Source: Actinomycetota bacterium (GTDB lineage Bacteria > Actinomycetota > Actinomycetes > S36-B12 > CAIYMF01). From it: a DNA stretch of 62,059 bases. The stretch spans positions 1-62,059 of the forward strand of contig WLRQ01000010.1 in assembly GCA_009697815.1 (NCBI GenBank), given 5' to 3'. Position numbers and translations under genes: made by a program. Positions 26,337-35,704 of this stretch are shown here, piece after piece. The notes beneath the pieces are model-generated. The model saw only the letters and a program-made list of their open reading frames with translations. It was not told where the DNA came from and searched no databases. Positions within the stretch are counted from its first letter, which is position 1. Each line of letters starts with the position of its first letter.

Positions 26337-26581
26337 CTGACGTCCTCGCGGATCACATAGTCCTCGATCACGGGGTTGGACAGCAACGACCCCGCGAGTT
26401 CGTGGATCTGGGCCAAACGGCTCTCATCGATGTCGCCCTCGAGCTCGAGCGAGAAGCTCTTACCCTGACGAACCGAGGTGACGCCCGCGAGGCCCAGGCG
26501 AGCGAGCGCGCCTTCAACGGCCTTGCCCTGGGGGTCCAGGATTTCGTTCTTCAGCATGACGTCGACGATGACGCGGGCCAC
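26333..26581 (-). CDS. purS: Phosphoribosylformylglycinamidine synthase subunit PurS
   Basis: 82 residues, usual length. [20 protein letters not shown], then [12 protein letters not shown] and [11 protein letters not shown], are typical. PurS bridges PurL and PurQ. GTG start with GGAG six bases upstream; first gene of the purS-Q-L operon. A possible -10 (TAAGAT on the minus strand) lies about 40 bases upstream. Confidence 0.96.
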   Translation of the reverse strand: MARVIVDVMLKNEILDPQGKAVEGALARLGLAGVTSVRQGKSFSLELEGDIDESRLAQIHELAGSLLSNPVIEDYVIREDVR

Positions 26582-26706
26582 AGCGCGCTCCAGGGGGAGT
26601 GGTCAAGTGGTACGCCTCATCTTAACGGCCACCTCGACCGGGCCGGACCACGCTGCGCCGAACCGCGCTCCGCGCGACCAGATTGCGCCGACCGCACGTG
26701 GCCCAC

Positions 26707-27711
26707 TTAGCCAAGCCTCGCCGAACCCTCGACGCTGGCGTCGGTCCAGGCCTTCCATGCTGAAGCCACCATCTCGAGGAGGTCCTCGCTCGCCTTCCAG
26801 CCAAGTTCCGCACGGGCTAGGTCGGCCGAGGTCACGATGCGGGCTGGGTCGCCCGCACGTCGCGGGCCGACGTCGTATGGCACGGCGCGACCCACGACAG
26901 CCTCGACGGCCGCGATGATCTCGCGAACCGAGACGCCCTCACCCCGGCCGAGGTTGTAAGCCGGCGCCAGAGAACGGTCAGCGGCCAGAGCGCGCGCCGC
27001 AAGGACATGTGCGGCGGCGACGTCGGCGACGTGGATGTAGTCACGAACACATGAGCCATCAGGTGTCGCGTAATCGTCCCCGAACAACTCGGGCCGCCGT
27101 TCCTCGGACACCGCGTCGAGCAGGATCGGGAACAGGTTGTGCGGACTGACGTCGTAGACGCCCGGGGCCCCCGAACCCACCACGTTGAAGTAGCGCAAGG
27201 ACGTGTGCCGAAACGGAGGCCGACCCTGCAGGGCTTCCGCACGCGCGAGGTCGCGCAACAGCCACTCGCCAATCACCTTGGACTCCCCGTAGGGCGATTC
27301 CGGGTTGAGCGCAGACTCTTCTGTGACCAGGTCGACATCCGGCGTGCCGAAAACTGAGGCGGACGAAGAGAAGACGAAGTTTCGTACATCTGCGGCCACG
27401 CATTGCGCGAGCAACACTCGCGTGCCTTCAACGTTGACCCGGTAGAACTCCAGGGGGTCTTGTACCGAAACCCCGGCGTACTTCAATCCAGCGACGTGAA
27501 CGACACCCGTGATCCCAGGCGTGTGAAGGACTTGCGCGAGTGAATCAGCGTCGGTGATGGACGCCTCGATGATCGGGACTCCGCTCGGAACGAATTCGCG
27601 GCGTCCGCTGGAGAAATCGTCGTAGACCATGACCTTGATGTCGTTGTCAATGAACGCACGTACGACGTGCGATCCGACATATCCCGCTCCACCGGTCACC
27701 AACCACGTCAT
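26707..27711 (-). CDS. galE: UDP-glucose 4-epimerase
   Basis: 334 residues, extended SDR. NAD-binding TWLVTGGAGYVGSHVVRAF, catalytic Ser in FVFSSSASVFG, Tyr/Lys in SPYGESK, RYFNVVGSGAP and CVRDYIHVADVAAAHVLA. It interconverts UDP-glucose and UDP-galactose for cell-surface glycans. It interrupts the purine genes and lies 53 bases from purC on the same strand, so co-transcription with purC is possible. Confidence 0.93.
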   Translation of the reverse strand: MTWLVTGGAGYVGSHVVRAFIDNDIKVMVYDDFSSGRREFVPSGVPIIEASITDADSLAQVLHTPGITGVVHVAGLKYAGVSVQDPLEFYRVNVEGTRVLLAQCVAADVRNFVFSSSASVFGTPDVDLVTEESALNPESPYGESKVIGEWLLRDLARAEALQGRPPFRHTSLRYFNVVGSGAPGVYDVSPHNLFPILLDAVSEERRPELFGDDYATPDGSCVRDYIHVADVAAAHVLAARALAADRSLAPAYNLGRGEGVSVREIIAAVEAVVGRAVPYDVGPRRAGDPARIVTSADLARAELGWKASEDLLEMVASAWKAWTDASVEGSARLG

Positions 27712-27764
27712 GGACCTACCCTAGGCGCGGAAGCGCCCCAGGAGGGCGAGTGCTGAGAACTCGC

Positions 27765-28691
27765 TTAGGTGAAGCGCTTACCGGTCAGCCGCTCGTAGGC
27801 CTCGATGTACTTCGCACGCGTCTTCTCCACCACTTCGTCGGGCAGGGGCGGAGGGCCCTGGCCTGAATTGCGATCCCAGCCCGATGCAGGCGAGGCAAGC
27901 CAGTCGCGCACGAATTGCTTGTCGAACGAGAGCTGAGGCTGGCCGGGCTGCCAGTCCTCGACCGGCCAATAGCGACTCGAGTCGGGAGTCAGTACCTCGT
28001 CAGCGAGAACGATCTGGCCATCCGGCCGCTCGCCGAATTCGAACTTGGTGTCGGCGAGGATAAGACCGCGATCCTCGGCGATCCATGCGGCTCGGTCGTA
28101 GATTGCGACGCTGAGCCGGCGAAGAGTCTGTGCCTCGTCCTGTCCGATCGACGCGACGACTTCATCGAACGTCACGTTCTCGTCGTGCCCACCGACCGGG
28201 GCCTTGGTCGCGGGGGTGAAGATCGTCTTGGGAAGCTTCGACCCGTCCTTCAAGCCGGGCGGCAGATTCACCCCGCAGATCGCCTTCTGCGCCTGATACT
28301 CCGTGAGCCCCGAGCCCGCGAGATAGCCGCGGGCAACGCACTCGATCGGGAACATGTCGAGCTTGCTGCAGACCATGGCCCTCTTGGCGACGCCCGCCGG
28401 AACACGAGTGGTGATCACGTGGTTGGGGACTACGCCCTCGAGGCGATCGAACCACCACAGCGACATGGCCGTGAGGATGCGGCCCTTGTCGGGAATCTCG
28501 GTCGGCAGGACCCAGTCGAACGCAGAGATTCGATCGCTGGCAACGAAGAGGAGCCGATCATCGGGCGTCTCGTAGAGGTCGCGGACCTTGCCCGAATACA
28601 GATGTGTGTACCCAGCGGGCAGGTCATACGCTGGAACCGGCCAAGAACGGGGAGCCACGGGTTCGGATACTGACTTCTCTACATCACTCAC
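27765..28691 (-). CDS. purC: Phosphoribosylaminoimidazole-succinocarboxamide synthase (SAICAR synthetase)
   Basis: About 308 residues. YSGKVRDLYETPDDRLLFVA carries the ATP-binding loop; then SDRISAFDWVLPTEIPDKG, FPIECVARGYLAGSGLTEYQ and ADTKFEFGERPDGQ. The size and insertions fit the longer actinobacterial/eukaryote-like PurC. Start choice: GTG at 28691; a GTG at 28718 would add nine residues. Foldback repeat C separates it from purB. Confidence 0.95.
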   Translation of the reverse strand: MSDVEKSVSEPVAPRSWPVPAYDLPAGYTHLYSGKVRDLYETPDDRLLFVASDRISAFDWVLPTEIPDKGRILTAMSLWWFDRLEGVVPNHVITTRVPAGVAKRAMVCSKLDMFPIECVARGYLAGSGLTEYQAQKAICGVNLPPGLKDGSKLPKTIFTPATKAPVGGHDENVTFDEVVASIGQDEAQTLRRLSVAIYDRAAWIAEDRGLILADTKFEFGERPDGQIVLADEVLTPDSSRYWPVEDWQPGQPQLSFDKQFVRDWLASPASGWDRNSGQGPPPLPDEVVEKTRAKYIEAYERLTGKRFT

Positions 28692-28731
28692 GACACGTGA
28701 GCCTATCCCCAAGCGCACCCCTCAATTCCCG

Positions 28732-28852
28732 GTGAATGTGCCCTGGGCGGCCTTAGGGGCCGCCCAGGCTCCCCACTGTGTCCACAGGCCACGGCCCTGT
28801 GGACACAGTGGGGAAGTTGAAAGGCCTCTAAGGCCGCCCAGGGCACATTGAC
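28732..28852. repeat. Dispersed foldback repeat, copy C (complete, 121 bp, best preserved)
   Basis: Two 57-base arms, identical at 49 positions, flank a 7-base loop (CCACGGC). Each end reads GTSAATGTGCCCTGGGCGG inward. The left-end hairpin CCTGGGCGGCC-TTAGG-GGCCGCCCAGG is perfect over 11 bp. The centre is a perfect 18-bp stem, CCCCACTGTGTCCACAGG at 28771-28788 with its complement at 28796-28813. Each central arm contains GTGTCCACA, one base from the actinobacterial DnaA box TTGTCCACA. It lies between purB and purC. Confidence 0.95.
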
Positions 28853-28869
28853 AGGAAGCGGGGCGGGGG

Positions 28870-30303
28870 TCAGAGGATGGGCTCGGGCGCGTAGATGGCG
28901 GCGTCGGGGCGTTCGGCGACGAGGAGTTCGATCTCCTCGACCACCGCGGCCACCTGGGCGCGGGCGGCGCCGGTGAACTCGACCGGCTCGGCGACGAGGG
29001 CGTCAAGCTGCTCAGAGGTGAGACGAAGTCGACCGTCAGCCGCGAGGCGCTCGAAAAGGTCGTTGCCCTCAGCTCCACTCTCGCGCATCGCCAGTGCGAC
29101 GGCCACCGCATGCTCCTTAATCACCTCGTGCGCGGCCTCGCGTCCGACTCCGTTTCGCACCGCGGCCATCAACACCTTGGTGGTGGCGAGGAACGGAAGG
29201 TAGCGACGCAGTTCGCGCTCGGCCACCGCGGGGAAGGCTCCGAACTCGTCGAGAACCGTGAGGAAGGTCTCGAGCAGCCCGTCGATCGCGAAGAAGGCGT
29301 CAGGCAAAGCGACTCGGCGCACCACCGAGCAGAAGACGTCGCCCTCGTTCCACTGGGCTCCCGCGAGCTCGGCCGTCATTGACGCATAGCCCCGGAGAAT
29401 CACCGCAAATCCGTTGATTCGCTCACATGAGCGACTGTTCATCTTGTGCGGCATCGCACTCGAGCCGACTTGGCCGTCCTTGAACCCCTCGGTGACGAGC
29501 TCATTGCCCGCCATGAGCCTCACCGTCATCGCGAACGACGACGGGCCAGCCGCGAGCTGCACGAGTGCCGCGACGACGTCGAAGTCCAGCGATCGCGGAT
29601 ACACCTGGCCAACGCTGGTGAACACGAGATTGAAACCAAGGTGCGCGGCGACACGTTCTTCGAGCTCGTCGAGCTTGCCGATATCGCCGTCGAGCAGATC
29701 GAGCATGTCCTGCGCGGTGCCAACGGGGCCCTTGATCCCCCGAAGCGGGTAGCGCTCGATGAGCTCATTGAGACGCCGGTGGGCGACGAGCAACTCGTCG
29801 GCCGCCGACGCGAAACGCTTGCCGAGAGTGGTCATCTGCGCTGCGACGTTGTGCGATCGGCCCGCGATCGCGAACTCGTCGTATGCAACGGCGTGTGCCG
29901 CCAGACGCGCGAGCACGGCGACCGTCTTGTCGCGCGTGACCTGAAGTGCGCTGAGGATCTGGAGCTGTTCGACGTTCTCGGTGAGGTCGCGGCTCGTCAT
30001 CCCCTTGTGCACGTGCTCGTGGCCAGCGAGCGCCGAGAACTCCTCGATCCGTGCTTTGACGTCGTGCCGGGTGACCTTCTCGCGTTCACGAATCGACTCA
30101 AGATCCACGTCCCCGAGCACCGCTTCGTACGCTTCGACCACCCCAGCGGGCACCTCGATGCCGAGATCGCGTTGGGCCTTGAGCACCGCAATCCAGAGCT
30201 GCCGCTCTAGAACGATCTTGTGTGCGGGAGACCAGATCGTCGCCATGGCACCCGACGCGTAACGGGAGGCGAGAACATTGGGGATCGCGGGCGAGCTTGG
30301 CAT
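28870..30303 (-). CDS. purB: Adenylosuccinate lyase
   Basis: 477 residues, fumarase/aspartase superfamily. Cleaves SAICAR to AICAR and adenylosuccinate to AMP. Signature GSSAMPHKMNSRSCERINGF; TSRDLTENVEQLQ, RSHNVAAQMTTLGKR and GIKGPVGTAQDML are the other conserved blocks, with the catalytic Ser in the GSS loop and a His in GRSHN. ATG start at 30303. 169 bases without a gene separate it from purD. Confidence 0.96.
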   Translation of the reverse strand: MPSSPAIPNVLASRYASGAMATIWSPAHKIVLERQLWIAVLKAQRDLGIEVPAGVVEAYEAVLGDVDLESIREREKVTRHDVKARIEEFSALAGHEHVHKGMTSRDLTENVEQLQILSALQVTRDKTVAVLARLAAHAVAYDEFAIAGRSHNVAAQMTTLGKRFASAADELLVAHRRLNELIERYPLRGIKGPVGTAQDMLDLLDGDIGKLDELEERVAAHLGFNLVFTSVGQVYPRSLDFDVVAALVQLAAGPSSFAMTVRLMAGNELVTEGFKDGQVGSSAMPHKMNSRSCERINGFAVILRGYASMTAELAGAQWNEGDVFCSVVRRVALPDAFFAIDGLLETFLTVLDEFGAFPAVAERELRRYLPFLATTKVLMAAVRNGVGREAAHEVIKEHAVAVALAMRESGAEGNDLFERLAADGRLRLTSEQLDALVAEPVEFTGAARAQVAAVVEEIELLVAERPDAAIYAPEPIL

Positions 30304-30472
30304 GTGGAGACCTTCGCGGTCGTCGTGCGGCGGGTACCCAGTCTCTCAGGTCATCAGCCCCAAGCACACCGTCGACGTGCCACGAGCCCTACGATCTGAG
30401 CACGAACGCGCCTTCACCAACTCAGCGGGCGCCAGGAAAGACCGCCTCGGCACCTTCTCCGCGCAAACGGGT

Positions 30473-31750
30473 CTAAGGGGCTTGGATCTCGCCCCGTGCG
30501 GCTGCTGCCGCAATATCGCGGCGGTGGTGACTGCCGACAAGCTCGATCCGATCGACAGCCTCATACGCCCTCACCCTGGCCGCGGCGAGATCGGCGCCGA
30601 GGCCCACCACCGTGAGGACGCGCCCTCCGGCCGACACAATCGCGCCGTCGTGAGCGGGCGCAGTTCCCGCATGAAGCACATAGGCGTCCTCGACCGCGTT
30701 CGCCTCGTCGAGTCCGCCGATCACACCGCCAAGCAGGGGCACGCCCGGGTAGTTCTCGGACGCCACCACCACGGTGACCGCGGCACCGTCATGCCAGCGC
30801 AGATCCTCCACGTCGTGCAAGGTGCCATTTGACGCGCCAAGCAGCACATGCGCAATCGGCGTCTGCAACCGTGCGAGCACCACTTGAGTCTCGGGATCAC
30901 CGAAACGCGCGTTGAATTCGATCACCCGAATACCGCGCGATGTGAGAGCCAAGCCTGCGTACACGAGCCCCACGAACGGAGTGCCCCGATGCCGCAGGAC
31001 ATCAACCACCGGTTGCACGACGCGGGCCACGACGTCCTCGACCATGCCTTCCGGCGCCCACGGCAATGGCGAGTAGGCACCCATCCCGCCGGTGTTGGGC
31101 CCTAGATCCCCGTCATGGACGCGTTTGAAGTCCTGTGCGGGCTGCAGCGGCACCACGCTCTCACCATCGGTCAAGCAGAACAACGAGACCTCGGGCCCAT
31201 CAAGGAACTCCTCGATGACGACGCGCGCGCCCAGCTTGGCCAGACACTCACGAGCATGGTCGAGAGCCGCGTCGCGATCGTCCGTGACCACCACGCCCTT
31301 GCCGGCGGCCAAGCCGTCGTCCTTGACGACGTAGGGGGCGCCGAACTGGTCGAGTGCGACCTCGACCTCGGCAACTGAGTCGCATACGTGTGCCAGGGCG
31401 GTGGGCACTCCCGCCTCGGCCATGACTTCCTTCGCGAAGGCCTTACTTCCCTCGAGGCGCGCCGCGTCGGCGTCAGGGCCGAAGGTGGCGAAACCGGCGG
31501 CGCGCAAATGGTTGGCCGCGCCGATCACGAGGGGGCCCTCCGGGCCAATCACGACGAGGTCGGCCCCGATTCGCTTCGCAAGACCTAAGGGTGCGAGGGG
31601 ATCGGTCAGATCTATCGGGTGCGTGGCGGCATCAAGGGCGATACCTGCGTTGCCGGGAGCCGCGTGGACTTCGCTGACCGCGTCATCTGCGACAAGAGCC
31701 CGGACGAGGGCGTGCTCACGAGCACCGGAACCGAGCACCAGGACCTTCAC
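30473..31750 (-). CDS. purD: Phosphoribosylamine-glycine ligase
   Basis: 425 residues, ATP-grasp enzyme for step 2 of purine synthesis. KVLVLGSGAREHALVRAL (N domain), KAFAKEVMAEAGVPTA, YVVKDDGLAAGKGVVVTDD, NTGGMGAYSPLPW and VIEFNARFGDPETQVVL (metal and ATP ligands) are present. The start is an ATG. The downstream (3') neighbour is purB; upstream is a class III aminotransferase 52 bases away. Confidence 0.96.
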   Translation of the reverse strand: MKVLVLGSGAREHALVRALVADDAVSEVHAAPGNAGIALDAATHPIDLTDPLAPLGLAKRIGADLVVIGPEGPLVIGAANHLRAAGFATFGPDADAARLEGSKAFAKEVMAEAGVPTALAHVCDSVAEVEVALDQFGAPYVVKDDGLAAGKGVVVTDDRDAALDHARECLAKLGARVVIEEFLDGPEVSLFCLTDGESVVPLQPAQDFKRVHDGDLGPNTGGMGAYSPLPWAPEGMVEDVVARVVQPVVDVLRHRGTPFVGLVYAGLALTSRGIRVIEFNARFGDPETQVVLARLQTPIAHVLLGASNGTLHDVEDLRWHDGAAVTVVVASENYPGVPLLGGVIGGLDEANAVEDAYVLHAGTAPAHDGAIVSAGGRVLTVVGLGADLAAARVRAYEAVDRIELVGSHHRRDIAAAAARGEIQAP

Positions 31751-31802
31751 GACAAGCGAGCCTAGGCGACGCGGCCGGGACGTCGCGACGCGCGGCGCCC
31801 TC

Positions 31803-33158
31803 TCAAGCGCCGGTGTAGTGCTTGTCGATCACCGAGAACACCTCGTCGAGGATGGCCAGGCCGGCCTTGGCCTCTGTGTCGGTGACGACACACGGCGGCA
31901 CAACATGCATGCGGTTGAAGTTGGCGAACGGGAGAAGCCCGCGCTTCTTGCACTCAGACAACAGCTCACCCATCGCGGGCGACGTGCCGCCATAGGGTGC
32001 GAGCGGCTCACGTGTGGCCCGGTCGCTCACGAGCTCGAGCGCCCAGAACACCCCGAGCCCACGGACCTCGCCGATCACCGGGTGTCGGTCGGCGAGCTCA
32101 CGGAGCCCGGGGCCGAGAACGTCGGTGCCGATCCGTCGGGCATTCTCGACGATTCCCTCCTCCGCCATGGCGTCGATCGACGCCACGATGGAGGCGCAGG
32201 CGATGGGGTGCCCTGAGTAGGTCAACCCGCCGGGGAAGACGCGATCGTCGAAGGTCGCGGCGATCTCGTCACTGATGATCACACCGCCCACCGGGATGTA
32301 CCCCGAGTTCGATCCCTTGGCGAAGGTCACGAGGTCCGGCTTCACGTCGAAGTTGTCGAAGGCGAACCACGCGCCAGTACGGCCGAACCCGGCCATGACC
32401 TCGTCGAGGATGAGCACGATGCCGTACTTATCGCAGAGGGCACGCACTCCGGGAAGGTATCCGGGGGGCGGTACGAGGATGCCTGCCGTTCCCACCACGG
32501 TCTCGATGAGGATCGTGGCGATCGTCGCCGATCCCTCGAAGATGATCACGTTCTCAAGGTGGGCAAGCGCCCGTTCGGTCTCCTCGGCCTCACTCTGCGC
32601 CCAGAAAGCGGAGCGATAGAGGTAGGGGCCGAAGAAGTGGACGTGAGAGTCCGCGTACTCATTGGGCCAACGCCGCGGATCGCCCGTTGCCGCGATGGCC
32701 CCGCCTGTGTTCCCATGGTACGAGCGGTAGAACGACAGTGCCTTACGTCGTCCGGTGTGCAGCCGGGCCATGCGGATCGCGTTCTCGACCGCGTCGGCGC
32801 CGCCGTTGGTGAAGAAGACTTTGTTCAGTCCATCGGGCGCCAGGGCAGTGATGCGCTGGGCCGCCTCGCCCCGGGCAGCGTTCGCATGCTGAGGAGCCAC
32901 CGTCGCGAGTTGGGCAGCCTGTGCCGCGATCGCGGCGATGACCTTGGGGTGCTGATGGCCGATATTGACGTTGACGAGCTGGCTGGAGAAGTCGAGGAAG
33001 CGGTTGCCGTCGAAGTCCCAGACGTAGGAGCCCTCACCACCGGCAATGACCATCGGGTTCAAGGGCCCCTGAGCCGACCAGGAGTGGAAGACATGGGCGC
33101 GGTCGAGATCGTAGATGCGCTTGCCCTCGGCAGGATCAGGGGTGACAAGGGTGCTCAT
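31803..33158 (-). CDS. Class III PLP-dependent aminotransferase (omega-amino-acid type)
   Basis: 451 residues. HVFHSWSAQGPLNPMVIAGG near the N terminus, FTNGGADAVENAIRMARLHT (phosphate-binding region), FYRSYHGNTGGAIAATGDP, LILDEVMAGFGRTGAWFA (PLP-contacting Asp) and VTFAKGSNSGYIPVGGVI with the Schiff-base Lys. The YDLDRAHVFHSWSAQ start is typical of aminotransferases acting on beta-alanine, taurine or GABA-like substrates. The exact substrate is not resolvable. It sits between purD and purA on the same strand. Confidence 0.88.
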   Translation of the reverse strand: MSTLVTPDPAEGKRIYDLDRAHVFHSWSAQGPLNPMVIAGGEGSYVWDFDGNRFLDFSSQLVNVNIGHQHPKVIAAIAAQAAQLATVAPQHANAARGEAAQRITALAPDGLNKVFFTNGGADAVENAIRMARLHTGRRKALSFYRSYHGNTGGAIAATGDPRRWPNEYADSHVHFFGPYLYRSAFWAQSEAEETERALAHLENVIIFEGSATIATILIETVVGTAGILVPPPGYLPGVRALCDKYGIVLILDEVMAGFGRTGAWFAFDNFDVKPDLVTFAKGSNSGYIPVGGVIISDEIAATFDDRVFPGGLTYSGHPIACASIVASIDAMAEEGIVENARRIGTDVLGPGLRELADRHPVIGEVRGLGVFWALELVSDRATREPLAPYGGTSPAMGELLSECKKRGLLPFANFNRMHVVPPCVVTDTEAKAGLAILDEVFSVIDKHYTGA

Positions 33159-33283
33159 GCGGACTCCAGGCTCGACGTTGACCTACCCAGGCTAGGCGCC
33201 TAGGCCGACCGCGGGAAGCCGGGGAGTGCCAATCCGCGAGCCTGCAGCCCAACGCCGTGTGACGTGGTGGGCCACAGCCGTGA

Positions 33284-34570
33284 TCAGTTGAGGAGGTCTC
33301 GGATGACTACGGTCTGGTCGCGCTCAGGACCGACGCCGATCGCGGAGATCCGCGAGCCGGAGCGCTCTTCCAGGAACTCGACATAGCTCCGAGCGGCCGC
33401 AGGAAGGTCCGCGAGCGTACGCGCGCTTGAGAGATCTTCGGTCCAGCCCTGGAGGTACTCGTAGATCGGCTTCGCGTGGTGGAACCCGGTTTGGGTCATA
33501 GGCAACTCGGTGACGCGCTCGCCATCGATGTCATAGGCAACGCACACGGGGATCCGCTCCCACCCGGTGAGTACATCAAGCTTGGTGAGGACCAGATCGG
33601 TAACCCCGTTGATACGCGACGCGTATCGGGCGATCGGGAGGTCGTACCAGCCGCAGCGGCGAGGGCGGCCCGTGGTCGTTCCGAACTCGCGACCGATCTG
33701 GCGCAGATTCTCCCCATCCTCGTCACACAACTCCGTGGGGAAGGGGCCTTCGCCCACACGCGTGACATACGCCTTGGCGATCGCGATGACGCGAGTGACG
33801 GCCATGGGTGGAATCCCGGCACCGGTGCACGCACCGCCTGCCGTGGCATTGGATGAGGTGACGAACGGGTAGGTTCCATGGTCGACATCAAGGAGGGTGG
33901 CCTGACCGCCCTCGAGCAGAACGACCTCGTCGCGCGCTAGCGATTCGCCGAGCAGGAGCGAGGTGTCGGCCACCATGGGACGAAGTCGATCAGCGTGGGC
34001 CAGGAGTTCATCGACGACCTCGTCGACCTCGATCGCGCGTCGGTTGTAGACCTTCACAAGGAGGTGGTTCTTCTGCGCGAGGGCGCCTTCGACCTTCTGG
34101 CGCAGTATCTTCTCGTCGAAGAGGTCCTGCACGCGGATGCCGACGCGGCTCATCTTGTCGGAGTAGGTCGGGCCGATGCCGCGCCCGGTGGTTCCAATAC
34201 GACGGCTGCCCAGGAACCGCTCAGTGACCTTGTCGAGTGTGCGGTTGTAGCTGGGGATGACGTGCGCGTTGGCACTGACCACCAGCCGCGAGGTGTCGAC
34301 CCCACGTGCCTCGAGCCCGTCGATCTCACCGAAGAGCACACCGAGATCGATAACGACGCCGTTTCCGATGACCGGGACGACACCAGGGGTCAGGATGCCC
34401 GAGGGCAGCAGGTGCAACGCGTACTTCTCCGTGCCGATGACGACCGTGTGCCCGGCGTTGTTACCGCCGTTGAACTTGACCACATAGTCGAGACGGCTGC
34501 CGAGAAGGTCGGTGGCCTTACCCTTGCCCTCATCGCCCCATTGGGCACCGAGCAGGACGATCGCCGGCAT
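33284..34570 (-). CDS. purA: Adenylosuccinate synthetase
   Basis: 428 residues. [20 protein letters not shown] is the GTP-binding P-loop signature; [29 protein letters not shown] and the base-recognition [17 protein letters not shown] follow. It converts IMP plus aspartate to adenylosuccinate, the first step to AMP; purB completes it. ATG start. Upstream 34571-34723 carries no gene. Confidence 0.97.
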   Translation of the reverse strand: MPAIVLLGAQWGDEGKGKATDLLGSRLDYVVKFNGGNNAGHTVVIGTEKYALHLLPSGILTPGVVPVIGNGVVIDLGVLFGEIDGLEARGVDTSRLVVSANAHVIPSYNRTLDKVTERFLGSRRIGTTGRGIGPTYSDKMSRVGIRVQDLFDEKILRQKVEGALAQKNHLLVKVYNRRAIEVDEVVDELLAHADRLRPMVADTSLLLGESLARDEVVLLEGGQATLLDVDHGTYPFVTSSNATAGGACTGAGIPPMAVTRVIAIAKAYVTRVGEGPFPTELCDEDGENLRQIGREFGTTTGRPRRCGWYDLPIARYASRINGVTDLVLTKLDVLTGWERIPVCVAYDIDGERVTELPMTQTGFHHAKPIYEYLQGWTEDLSSARTLADLPAAARSYVEFLEERSGSRISAIGVGPERDQTVVIRDLLN

Positions 34571-34723
34571 CGGGACTCCCTCGATGAATCACTCCGCACC
34601 ACCGAGGGGTGGTGCCAGCAGAGACTACCGGCCAGGAGCCCCCTGAGCGAGCAACGGCCGTCATTTGGGCTCTGGCATGACCTTTGAGCGCATAACGTGC
34701 CCGGCCCGCAAGAGCCCGCCTAG

Positions 34724-35704
34724 CTAGACCCGGTGGGCGAGCGTGACCGCGAAGTCGGAGTCCTGGTCGAACCAGGTCTTGGTCACGGAGAAGCCAACCG
34801 CAGACAACTCCTGGGCGATCCCGTCTGTGCGGAACTTCGTGGAGATCTCGATGCGGATCTCCTCCCCCGAGGCCAGATCAAGATCAATCGATGCGCCCGG
34901 AATGTTCACGCGTTGCGGCACCTCAGAGCGGAGCCTGAGATCCATACGCTCCATCCGCGAGTCCCAGAAGGGAACGTACGTGAAGGCGCTCAGATCGAAA
35001 TCCGCACCAAGCTCGCGGTTGAGGACATGCAATGAATTCATGACGAATTCGGCGGTGATACCGCGGGAATCGTCATACGCAGCGATCAAGCGATCGGCGT
35101 CCTTGACGAGATCGGTGCCGAGCAGCAGGGAGTCACCCGGTGCAAGGGAGTCGGCCAGGGCGCCCAAGAAGGCACCGCGCTCCTCGACGTAGAGGTTTCC
35201 GATCGTGCCCCCGAGGAAGGCAACCATGCGCGTTCCTCCCTGCGGCAGGTGCGGTACGTGCAAGGTGAAGTCGCCGACCATGGCCTCGACCTGCACACCC
35301 GGGTAGGCGACCGCGATCTCGGCGGCCGCCGCGCGAAGGGTGGACTCGGAGAAGTCGACCGGGGCGAACCGCTCGAGCTGTCCGGTTGCTGTGAACGCGT
35401 CAAGCAGGCTACGGGTCTTGTCCGAGGTTCCGCTGCCAAGTTCGATGATCGTGGAAGCCCCTGATAGCAAGGCGATCTCGTCGCCATTGTCTCGAAGAAT
35501 CGCCCGTTCGCACTCCGTCGGGTAATACTCGGGAAGGCGAGTGATCTCCTCGAAGAGGGCGCTACCACGGTCGTCATAGAGCCACTTCGGGGGCAGGCTA
35601 CGAGGGATCGACCCGAGTCCGCGGCGAACGTCGACGACCAGGCTGCTGGCGGCCCAGTTCGGCTCCAGAAGCACGCTGACGATCGGCTTCTTAATGTCCG
35701 TCAT
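34724..35704 (-). CDS. egtD: L-histidine N-alpha-methyltransferase (ergothioneine biosynthesis)
   Basis: 326 residues, SAM-dependent. PKWLYDDRGSALFEEITRLP, EYYPTECERAIL, STIIELGSGTSDKTRSLLDA (SAM site) and GGTRMVAFLGGTIGNLYVEE match EgtD, which trimethylates His to hercynine. The ATG overlaps the egtB stop (ATGA), so egtB-egtD are coupled. egtA, egtC and egtE are not in the window. Confidence 0.94.
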   Translation of the reverse strand: MTDIKKPIVSVLLEPNWAASSLVVDVRRGLGSIPRSLPPKWLYDDRGSALFEEITRLPEYYPTECERAILRDNGDEIALLSGASTIIELGSGTSDKTRSLLDAFTATGQLERFAPVDFSESTLRAAAAEIAVAYPGVQVEAMVGDFTLHVPHLPQGGTRMVAFLGGTIGNLYVEERGAFLGALADSLAPGDSLLLGTDLVKDADRLIAAYDDSRGITAEFVMNSLHVLNRELGADFDLSAFTYVPFWDSRMERMDLRLRSEVPQRVNIPGASIDLDLASGEEIRIEISTKFRTDGIAQELSAVGFSVTKTWFDQDSDFAVTLAHRV

